Assembly: GCF_002104995.1 (NCBI RefSeq)
Contig: NW_024468421.1
Location: forward strand, 1-22,248
Direction of reading: 5' to 3'
Origin: Linderina pennispora
Taxonomy: Eukaryota; Kickxellomycota; Kickxellomycetes; Kickxellales; Kickxellaceae
Length of the DNA: 22,248 nucleotides
Each line of letters opens with the position of its first letter. Position 1 is the first letter of the stretch. The notes under the pieces were generated by a model. That model saw only the letters and a program-made list of their open reading frames with translations, made no database searches and had not been told where the DNA came from. Made by a program: the position numbers and the translations under genes. Of this stretch, positions 9,101-16,379 are shown one piece after another.

Positions 9101-11105
9101 TGCTGACGGCCAGGGTTTGCCGGGCGCCAATCGGTACTACGCGCTGACGAAGAAGCAGAACCCAGCGCAAGCTCTCAGCCGTCGCTCAATCAGCATGGAC
9201 CCTCGTGAGATCAACCACGCACTGGCCGGTGCTCTTGGTGGGATGCAAGCAGCAGCTGGTGATAACCCGCCGTCGCCAACGCTTTCGATCAAGAGGTTGC
9301 CGAAAACGGACTCGGATTCCATGGACCTGGTCAAGGACCTGCTGTCAAGGTCGTTTTCCCCACCCGCGGGCGAGCCGACGCTGTCTCCATCTTCTGGGAC
9401 TGTCGGCATGAAGCCAGCTTCGGTGTCCTTGCCCGAGACCACTGCCATGGACCCATTGCTATCGCCAGAAATCAAGGGAGCCAGCCACAATTCGGTTTCG
9501 CTCACAACTTCTCCGAGACAACAACGTGCCCGCCGCTGCTCAATCACCTCAGTGACATCATCAACGTCATCCATCAGCAAGTCGCCTGCTCGCATGGTCC
9601 GTCCGCCTAACAACGGCCGGAGCCGTGAGAGTTCCAGCTCTGAATCGGTCTTCCAGCCAGCAGCCAGCAACCGCAATGGGTCTCTGGGCCCGCGCAGTGG
9701 AACGCCGCTCAAGAATGCTGCCATTGATCTGCAGCACCTGACGCCCCAGGCAAACAAGACCGGCGGCATCCTGAAGGCTGGCCGCTCGAGGCGGTCGAAG
9801 CCGACGCGGCTGCACAACATTGCATCGGTGGCATCTTCGTTTGCTGTCAGCGGTGGCGACATGTTCTTCGCGAACTCTGAGACACCCGACACGCGTGAGG
9901 ATTCGCTGGACTCCAGTCTGGCTAGGAGCATTGGCAGCCCGCTGCTCAAGGCTGGCCGCAGCTCGACCCTGCCTGTCATTGTCGATGAGGCAAAGCTTGC
10001 CAGCACTGCCGTCACGCCGCCGTCATCAAAGAACGGCAGCATGCCCCGGCACCCAAAGTCGTCGCAGTCCACGCGCAAGAGGGTGCGCTTCCCAGATGAG
10101 CTCCGCTTGCTCGAAAACATCCGCCTCATCAACCCGCAGGTTGCGCAGTTGCATGATGAGCGAGCTGCTGCTGCAGCGAGTGCGCGTGGCATCGAACACG
10201 AGGATGTCAACAGCCTTTCGCCGCTGGGCATATCGGCGCCCCGTGAGAAGCGCATGGGGTCGCCGCCGCCGCCGGCTTTCGATTTGTCCATGGCCCTGGA
10301 TGCGGACGACGAGGATGATGGTCTGGTTTCGCGAATCAAGCACAGCCTGCGTAAGTCGGTACGGCAGTCAGCCGATTCGCTCGAGAACCGGGAGCACAGC
10401 CCGTCGCCGCCTCGATCTGGGAGCCCCGAAAAGTTTGTCACTGCGTCGTCTCTCCTAGTTGAGGAAGTGGCCGAAGCCCCCGTCGACTCTCCAACCAACC
10501 CTGCCACACACTCGTTTCAGCGCCAGCCAATCCCCTCGCAGCTGAGAGCACCTGTGTGCTTCGGTGGCACCACCGGTGACGAGTATTCGAGGTGCCTTGG
10601 TAAAGTGTCCATTGACAACTCGCCGTCGAGCCTGGCCAGCGCATTCGAACCTTGTTTGTCGCCATCGCCACCAGCCACAGACTCGCAGGCAGCGACACCT
10701 CAGTCCCAGTCTGTTAGCGGCCACAGCAGCCGCGGCACCTCCATGTCTTCGACCTTGTCGGCTTCATTAGCTGGCCTGGGCATGGACCAAGGTCGTGCCT
10801 CAATAACTACCACCGAGACCGACGGCTCATCCGTGGATCTGCCACTCAAAAAGAATAACCAAGGCATGCATGTTGGTCCCTAATGTCCCGTCGGCGCAGT
10901 CATCGCCGATGGGCAGCATGCCGCTGCAGCAAGGCACACCAGTCGACTACAACCTCGAAGTATGCCGCAGGGGACCTTCAGCTCTGCATACCGGTATACC
11001 ACCGATATGATGGTATTTGGCGTTGAGCAGATTCCTGCCATTGCCCGCGGCAAAAACACTGCCATGTCTATTTTCCAGCAGGGCTCGGATACCGCTCACC
11101 AATAA
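6177..11105 (+). CDS. TRIM37-like protein: B-box, coiled coil and MATH-like domain with long disordered tail, no RING
   Basis: This is a cytoplasmic or scaffold-type protein of about 1,640 residues. The ATG at 6177 (MRPFKHSGKQRF) is the first in frame. The B-box zinc finger lies at residues 153-192: C153, H156, C165, C168, C173, C176, H189 and H192 fit the B-box 2 pattern. A coiled coil follows (about 200-310, including LLRDTERVETAFRDAQSSLE). Then comes a MATH/TRAF-like beta domain (about 360-480; WQLEIRRSRSRLG, then SVSIRFGVAPESF). This order is that of TRIM37, but no RING is present, so E3 ligase activity is not implied. The tail is rich in Ser and Pro, with a poly-Pro run (KPPPPPPQIPLPPPP, about 8497-8541), a helical stretch (SEEVLEERYKSIIQRFDALQ) and an RVRF motif at 10080-10091. 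The open frame ends at a TAA at 10881-10883. Two one-base slips (about 10860 and 10955) extend it through PSAQSSPMGSMPLQQG and RYTTDMMVFGVEQIPAIARG to the TAA 11103-11105, just before a poly(A) signal. Confidence 0.85.
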
Positions 11106-11126
11106 CTTATGCATATAGGCCTGTGA

Positions 11127-11132
11127 AATAAA
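11127..11132 (+). terminator. poly(A) signal of the B-box gene
   Basis: An exact AATAAA lies 22 bases after the stop at 11103-11105. It is closer and more natural for that stop than for the earlier in-frame TAA at 10881-10883, so it supports the extended C-terminus. Confidence 0.65.
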
Positions 11133-11230
11133 TATTAATGTGGACACCATGCTGTGTCAACCAAGAATTACAAGTACAACTATTGCAGATATGGCCATCC
11201 ATGAAGTGCTGCTGAAAGAGGCGGCTAGTC

Positions 11231-11767
11231 CTACACAGCTGGTGCAACAATATCGAGAGGAGCAGGCAACGGTGTAATTATCTTGGTCATGTTTGGCTGG
11301 GGGTCGCGTGCAAGCGACATGGCGGGGTTCCTGGCTAGCGTCGATAGCCATAGCTGATGAGTCAAAAAGTCGAGAAAGTTAAAGGGCAAAGAGAGAAGAG
11401 AGCAGCAGCCTCTGGAGTCTGCAGCATGCACAGCGGCAGGAGGAGGGACGGGGGAGGGTAGGGCTGCTGGCTTTTCTTTTCGTGGCTGTGTGCTTGGTGT
11501 CGGCTGGAATCCCTGTTTTTCTTGCACCTCGTTGCGCGGCTGTCTGGCTCCCAAGCCTGCCTGCCTGCCTGCCTGGGGCTCTGTTTGGTCCAAGGCTTGC
11601 GCCAGCATGAACTGCCAGTGCGATAGAATGCGGATGCGTATCTGCATCTGCATCTGCTGCACGCGGTTTCTGGAATGGCTGGATTGCCGGATTGGACCAA
11701 GGTCTGCTTGCTTCGCACGAACCAACGCTGCCGTGCCTTCATTATTGCGCTGGGCTGCGACAGTCAT
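11231..11767 (-). CDS. hypothetical ORF, doubtful
   Basis: A true ATG at 11765-11767 opens a 178-residue frame on the minus strand. I recognise no family. The N-terminal half is helical and Gln-rich (RVQQMQMQIRIRILSHWQFM), and part of that comes from an ATCTGC repeat. The middle is low complexity from a GCCT repeat (QAGRQAG) and a Pro-rich stretch. A neighbouring minus frame ends in a hydrophobic segment (WMAISAIVVLVILG, near 11157-11200) that would look like a tail anchor if a one-base slip joined the two. The third-position bias is weak. It may be a real small gene between two convergent genes, or just an open 3' UTR. Confidence 0.2.
   Translation of the reverse strand: MTVAAQRNNEGTAALVRAKQADLGPIRQSSHSRNRVQQMQMQIRIRILSHWQFMLAQALDQTEPQAGRQAGLGARQPRNEVQEKQGFQPTPSTQPRKEKPAALPSPVPPPAAVHAADSRGCCSLLSLPFNFLDFLTHQLWLSTLARNPAMSLARDPQPNMTKIITPLPAPLDIVAPAV
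11555..11574. repeat. (GCCT)5 microsatellite
   Basis: Five perfect GCCT units lie in the intergenic region. They are prone to slippage and could be length-variable between strains. Confidence 0.85.
11640..11657. repeat. (ATCTGC)3 short tandem repeat
   Basis: Three perfect hexamer units, which encode the QMQMQ part of the doubtful minus-strand frame. Confidence 0.8.
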
Positions 11768-11885
11768 AAACCGCCAGCATCAATTAGCCACCGCACAGAC
11801 AATGTGCGCCGCTTCCGCCGCTGCGCATGATATGCCGTCGACAACCAGCCTGCGGTAGCAATAGGACCCAGTGTCCAAGCGTCTT

Positions 11886-11891
11886 TTTATT
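11886..11891 (-). terminator. poly(A) signal of the mannosyltransferase gene
   Basis: TTTATT on the plus strand is AATAAA for the minus-strand gene, 40 bases beyond its stop codon at 11931-11933. Confidence 0.55.
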
Positions 11892-11930
11892 TGTGGTCAG
11901 TGGAACAATTAGCCACGGCCGCCGTCCATT

Positions 11931-13222
11931 CTAGCCCACCACCGGCACCGCCATGTACACAGGTCCCGTGTGAACAGGCTCGGTCGCCTCTGGGTCCAGC
12001 ACCATCTGCTTCGACTCCTTGTAGCGCACAATGCAGTAGCTCTTCTCGACAAAGGAGCGCTGCGGATCGCACACGCACTTGCTGCGAATGTTTGGAGCCC
12101 GACGGACACTTTGCCACCGCCGGGTGGAAATATCCGATGTCCTCGAACCAGTGCGTCTGCGAGGCGTTGAGGAACAGGGCTGCTGCAATCGAATGCACCG
12201 GCGCATCGCCCCACCGCTCGTAGAAGAACCCGCCCGCGCGATCCAGATGCTGGAAGTACGCCTCGTACTCGGGGCGACCGGTAGAACGACAGGTCGACGA
12301 TCTCAAAGTTTGTCCAGAAGTGGCAGCCGTTGTAGTTGCCGGCATCGTCCAGCAGCCAGCGCTTCAGGTTGGCGGGGCTCACCATTCCCGGGTGCTCGGC
12401 GATAAAGCCCATGGTCGTGTTCCACAGCGTCGCCACCGTGTCCATGAACTCGGTCATTCCAATGACCCAGCCGTACTTGAGCCCGTTCTCTTCATGAACA
12501 CGAACGGGTCGTACTCCTGGTCGCAGAAGAACTCGACGTCGGGCTCGATGCGCCAGTAGAACTCGAGGTCGGCCAGCAGCGGGTGCTTGTGGATGAACCC
12601 GCTCTGGAACCGACACATCTTGCGGTAGCTGTCGCTGCCGCCGTGCGGGTAGCGCGCAGTCCTCTTTACCACCTCAAAGCGCTCGCGGTCGATCCACTCA
12701 GGCATGCCCCAGCTCTCGCTGTCGAGCTCGCCAAACGACACGTTGGCGCTGGTCAGGATGCGGACGCCTGCCTTGAACTCTTCTGTGAACGGCACGTCGT
12801 TGAGGAATATGTATGGGTAGTTGAAGCGCGAGTTGAAGCGGTCCTCGATCTGCCGGATCGTCTGCCGCATGCCGAGCAGGTCGGTGTTGCGCACCAGTGC
12901 GACCAGCGCAGCCTTGACCGGCTTCTGGCCGTGGGGGTGGTACTGGTCGAGGATTTCTTGTTCGCTGGCATGGTCCTCGTCCGGCGTCGTAGTCGTCGTA
13001 GAACTGCTCTGCCTCCTCGGCAGTGTTGTGGGCGAGATCGACTGGCACACACGCAGGCTGGGGCGTCGGCTGCGACAGCTCGTACTTTATCTGGCTGATT
13101 TCCTGCAGAGTCAGGTTCCGTGTGCCGGCAATGTACCCTGCCAGGATGCCGATAACGAGCGTTGGGAGGTATTTGAGGATGGCGCGGCGGTATCGTGAGC
13201 TGGTTGTCCTGGGCACAAACAT
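11931..13222 (-). CDS. GT15 family alpha-1,2-mannosyltransferase (Kre2/Mnt1/Ktr type), four frameshifts
   Basis: This is a Golgi type II membrane enzyme that transfers mannose from GDP-mannose to N- and O-linked glycans of secreted and cell-wall proteins. The ATG at 13220-13222 gives a short basic cytosolic tail (MFVPRTTSSRYRRAILK) and a signal anchor (YLPTLVIGILAGYIAG), then a stem. The catalytic domain starts at KAALVALVRNTDLLGMRQTI and continues through FNYPYIFLNDVPFTEEFK and YWRIEPDVEFFCD. The motif YNGCHFWTNFEI (12299-12334) contains the Glu that corresponds to the proposed nucleophile of Kre2. It is followed by YFQHLDRAGGFFYERWGDAP, the most conserved block of the family. One-base slips near 12985, 12495, 12277 and 12090 are needed; across each of them the family sequence continues without a gap. 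The C-terminus has the usual Cys-containing end (CVCDPQRSFVEKSYC) and stops at 11931. The overall length of about 430 residues is normal. Confidence 0.92.
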
Positions 13223-13584
13223 GGCTGGGCAATTCTATGTGAAAACGAGCAAAAGGGCGGGGATACTGGGCAGATGGACAGCATCCGGTGCTGCACCAAG
13301 CAGGCTGCTCTGGTCTTATAGACCGCTGCTGGGCAGGCTAGTGGCAGTAGTAGCAGGGATGGGCTGGCGGCAGCAGTAGCCACCGCATTTGGGCCAGCAT
13401 TCTTGGCTCTCGAGCTGGCATAGACGTCAGCTCAATCATCGAGCGCGATGCTGATCATCAGTCGCAGCGATCCCACTATGCCTAAACCACTTTCCTCTTG
13501 CGGGTAGCACTGGCTCGTGCCTCTCCTCTTCGCTCGTCCTCGCATTAGCCCAACCGGTGCATACCTGTACTTTTATAATTCACC
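13223..13584. promoter_or_regulatory. divergent promoter region with CRE-like site
   Basis: This 362-bp gap lies between the start of the mannosyltransferase (-) and the small gene at 13585 (+), so it should carry both promoters. A CRE-like AGACGTCA (7 of 8 bases of TGACGTCA) lies at 13422-13429, which is notable because the window also encodes an ATF/CREB-type factor. The last 90 bases before 13585 are pyrimidine-rich. No TATA box is obvious. Confidence 0.4.
13422..13429. promoter_or_regulatory. CRE-like site AGACGTCA
   Basis: A near-perfect CRE lies in the shared promoter of the mannosyltransferase and the small gene. Binding by the bZIP protein encoded at 1049-2856 is only a guess. Confidence 0.3.
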
Positions 13585-14240
13585 ATGTCCTCATTTGCCG
13601 CTCATGCACCGCGAAAGCGCCAGCCCGACATAGCCGCAGAGCCCGACAATGCAGTGAAGCGCCAACGCCAAGCTGACGTCGGGGACGCAGTAGCAATGGC
13701 CGACAGCGCCCTCTCCGCACCCACTACTGCCAATGCACCGGAGCCGGGTCAGCCTACACATGCTGATTGTATATGTGTATGGCAGATCGTACTCGGTTGG
13801 TATTGTCACACGAAATGTGATATACAAACTAGTTGCATCTTTTACCAGTGTGACACAATATATTTTCCTACACCCTGTTATACCAGCTGTCCCGCATTCG
13901 CGATTCGAGCCAGTCATTGCTGGTCAGGCATGGAGGCTGAAGCAGGTTCATCGGTGCGGATTGCTCGCAGCCGATATAGCAACAGACTAGATAGCTTGCT
14001 GCATAGCATTAAGGCGATACACGAATCCTTCGCTGAGCCAGGACAAAAGTTCAAAGAGCCTGCTCTTGGTGATAGGTAGGTCAGGAATGTGGTTAGTGCT
14101 GACATTTCTGCTTTGGCTCACTATTGCGGACAGCAGTTAGGTGCTCTGTGCGTGGTAAGATCGAGATCGAGCAGGCGAGATGTGCCCTCTTGCAGTGCAT
14201 CATGACCTGCTTACAAAATCATTCGGTTGGTCGAGTATAG
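13585..14240 (+). CDS. small hypothetical, probably nuclear protein, two inferred introns
   Basis: I do not recognise the family. The ATG at 13585 opens an N-terminus with two basic clusters (RKRQ, then VKRQRQ) about 15 residues apart, like a bipartite nuclear localisation signal. The stretch 13769-13927 is in frame and free of stops, but it is AT-rich and reads as a Cys/Tyr-rich jumble. It starts GTATATG and ends CAG, so I take it as a 159-bp intron. The next exon gives RYSNRLDSLLHSIKAIHESF, an amphipathic helix, and KFKEPALGD. A second intron, GTAGGT at 14076 to TTAG at 14140 (65 bp), joins in phase to GKIEIEQARCALLQC and IMTCLQNHSVGRV, ending at the TAG 14238-14240. Spliced, the protein is about 147 residues: a disordered basic N-terminus and a helical C-terminus. 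Without splicing the frame ends at 14079. Confidence 0.5.
13769..13927 (+). other. inferred in-frame intron (159 bp)
   Basis: The donor is GTATATG and the acceptor is GGTCAG. Its length is a multiple of three and it contains no stop codon, so retained and spliced forms both stay open. The drop in GC content and the odd translation (many Cys, Tyr and Ile) argue that it is an intron. Confidence 0.4.
14076..14140 (+). other. inferred intron (65 bp)
   Basis: The donor is GTAGGT. A branch-like GCTGAC lies near 14098 and the acceptor is CAGCAGTTAG. Removing it joins two coding-like segments in phase and extends the protein from 14079 to 14240. Confidence 0.4.
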
Positions 14241-14966
14241 GAGGCTCTGGTGTTCTGCAGTGGTTCTGTCTTGCTATTTGTTTTGAGTGAGTAGTCGCCA
14301 CCGCACTCAGGTTTCTGATGCACAGCTGTGACTTGGGCTCAACGCCAGAGTGTATTGCGGTCGGTGACCACACGGATTCGGATTTGGGTGCTGAATCAAG
14401 TATTAAAAACGAAAGAAATACTATGTTCTGCTTGACAAACTTCATCGGACTTGCGGGTATGTATTTTATATGGTTCTACTAGGCCTTACCCAGTGCTCAG
14501 CAGAGCTCTACTCGCTAGGATAGTCCTGGAATTTATCATGGTTCTTTGGCAAGACATTTCTCCTGCCGACATGTGTGTATTTCATTTCCTAAACTACTTT
14601 TCATGGGGGTTCACTATGCTGTACCCTCGGCTAGCGTACTGGATCAGCTGCCGCTTTTTCCACATTTGCTGGACTAATATATCCTTTGTTATGATACTGG
14701 TAACGTACCGTGGTATATAACTAGTGACAGTAAAGAAACTGAGGAGAGCTGCTGACGCGCTGGCGTGTACTGAACTATATAGTAGAGCTACTATACTCTT
14801 GCGTACGCACTGTGGCGTAGATCTAGGGATCAGGATCAGTTATACAACATCCTTCGTCCGAAAGCAATATTCCCATTCAATTACTCTGCATTACGGAACA
14901 CATCCTCTTAGTATTATACACGGATCAATATGAAATGCCAAGGTGAACAGAAGTGCATATGATGGG

Positions 14967-14990
14967 ACTGTTGACCCACTAGTCAACAGT
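14967..14990. repeat. 9-bp inverted repeat with 6-nt loop
   Basis: ACTGTTGAC and GTCAACAGT are perfect reverse complements separated by CCACTA. No U-run follows and no gene ends nearby, so its role is unknown. Confidence 0.6.
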
Positions 14991-15611
14991 TTTCATAAAA
15001 GACGAATGGAACATGGCTACCACTAGAACTGAGCCCAAAGGCACATGAGGTATATACCACATGCCCTACTAAAAGCCTGCCAGCTTAAATGTGAGCACAC
15101 CTCTATCGGAACCAAACACTGCATGTCTCAAATTGAGGTGAGGACTGCCGATATCTGTAGCCTACTCTGCTCTGCATTGCGCACTCTGCCCAGGCATGTA
15201 ATATCTCTTGTACAAGCTCTTGATGGCGGTCTTTTCGAGAACCCAAAGCCGTCTGGTGCTAGCATAGCGTGAAAAATGAATGTGTGTGCGAGGGAGGACT
15301 TGTGTGAGAAAACTATCAGAAAATTAGATTACTTCTCCTCACCCTTTTCCTATTCTTTCCTTTTTATTCTCGAATCGGTCCAGTCTTTGGTTTGGTCTCT
15401 TTGCTTCCTTTTTTTTTTTTCGCCAACTCCCTATTAATCTCTCTAAGACTACCTTGGTTTGTCTCCTTTCTCCAATATATTCTTTACTTGGGTGCTACAG
15501 CCCGACCAAACTTAATAGCTCGTAACCTCAAACAAAAACAAAGTATTGTGTGCTTGCAAGACGAATCATGCATCTCTGTGGTGGGGCTCAGAGAAGCGTG
15601 AATCGATTTAG

Positions 15612-15616
15612 CCAAT
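15612..15616 (+). promoter_or_regulatory. CCAAT box
   Basis: AGCCAATCAGA fits the extended HAP/NF-Y consensus. It lies about 770 bp upstream of the preferred ATPase start. No nearer gene is recognised, so its target is uncertain. Confidence 0.25.
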
Positions 15617-16275
15617 CAGAAGCGCTCTTGCAGACAGATGGACACCTTTAGACCATCAAATCTTACATAGAGATGTGGCTGGCTCATATCATGATTGACA
15701 ACAAGAAATTGCCAGACCCCAGGTAAAACCACATACTATTATATATATGAGTGTTTTCAAGAGAGACCTACTGTTGAGGATCCTTGCCGCTTGCATATAG
15801 CAATTTACTTCTCAAGTACGTCAGGGTCTACTTCTGCTGCGACAAACCATTATATACTAAATCACAATAATGGCTCAGCGTATCAGCGTATTTCGTCTCG
15901 CTCTCAAATGGTAAGGGTATGCTGGTTTCTAGCGGTCACATTGGTTGGCACCGAGTAGGCGGGATGCCATCTAATAATCCGACTAGTCAGATTGCTTAGA
16001 GATGTCAGCATCACTGCCTGACATGGCGATGGCTGCAGCAAGCTGGGCGATCCGTCCCCAAATCGCGCAGTCTTTCGACAAAGCAACTGCAATGCTAATC
16101 CACTATTCCACGACATGCAATGGCGCCATTGGCGCTGAGAGTAGTCATTTTTTCTTTTACCTGGAAGTATACCCTAGTTGCAGGGAAATGCGCACAGTGA
16201 TGCGCCTTGCAACGGTGCTGGTGCTTTGTGGGTACCGTTGGGAATGTGTCAGCGGCTGCAGCTAGAGAAGTAGTC

Positions 16276-16282
16276 TATAAAA
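16276..16282 (+). promoter_or_regulatory. TATA box of the ATPase gene
   Basis: TATAAAA lies 98 bases before the ATG at 16380 and only 8 bases before the ATG at 16290. If this is the working TATA box, transcription would start after 16290. A T-rich leader follows, so the later ATG is the more likely start. Confidence 0.4.
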
Positions 16283-16379
16283 CCGAAGCATGGCGGCCAC
16301 TTTGCTCCTTTCAGCTTGTGCACCATCCTCTTTATTCGAGGTTTCTCCCAAATTGTTTTTAATTTGTACTCTTATTTGC

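Larger units (their letters stand above)
11106..11930. other. convergent intergenic region with short tandem repeats and a doubtful minus-strand ORF
   Basis: This region lies between the B-box gene (+) and the mannosyltransferase (-), which converge here. Besides the two poly(A) signals it contains short tandem repeats and a 178-codon minus-strand frame described separately. Nothing else is recognisable. Confidence 0.5.
14241..16379. other. AT-richer gene-poor interval
   Basis: About 2.1 kb with lower GC than the rest of the window and no reading frame that I can support as a gene on either strand. The frames of 60 to 89 codons here translate to low-complexity or Cys/Phe/Tyr-rich sequence. 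It contains a 9-bp inverted repeat (14967-14990), a T12 run (15409-15420) inside a pyrimidine-rich stretch (15340-15430), a CCAAT box (15612-15616), two possible mini-exons (15673-15722 and 15870-15910) and, at the right end, the TATA box and T-rich leader of the ATPase gene. I saw no transposon-like protein or terminal repeats. Confidence 0.5.

Noticed and set aside
9137-10507. 456-codon open frame on the minus strand
   Set aside because: It lies fully antisense to the B-box gene tail. Ser-rich GC-biased codons (TCG, AGC, CTG) leave few stops on the opposite strand, and its translation has no recognisable domain.
14241-16289. Transposon remnant
   Set aside because: No transposase, integrase or reverse-transcriptase motif was seen in any frame, and no terminal repeats or target-site duplication were found by eye.
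16290-16379. ATG at 16290 as start of the ATPase
   Set aside because: It is in frame, but it lies 8 bases after the TATA box and the following 90 bases are T-rich and leader-like. It is kept only as an alternative.
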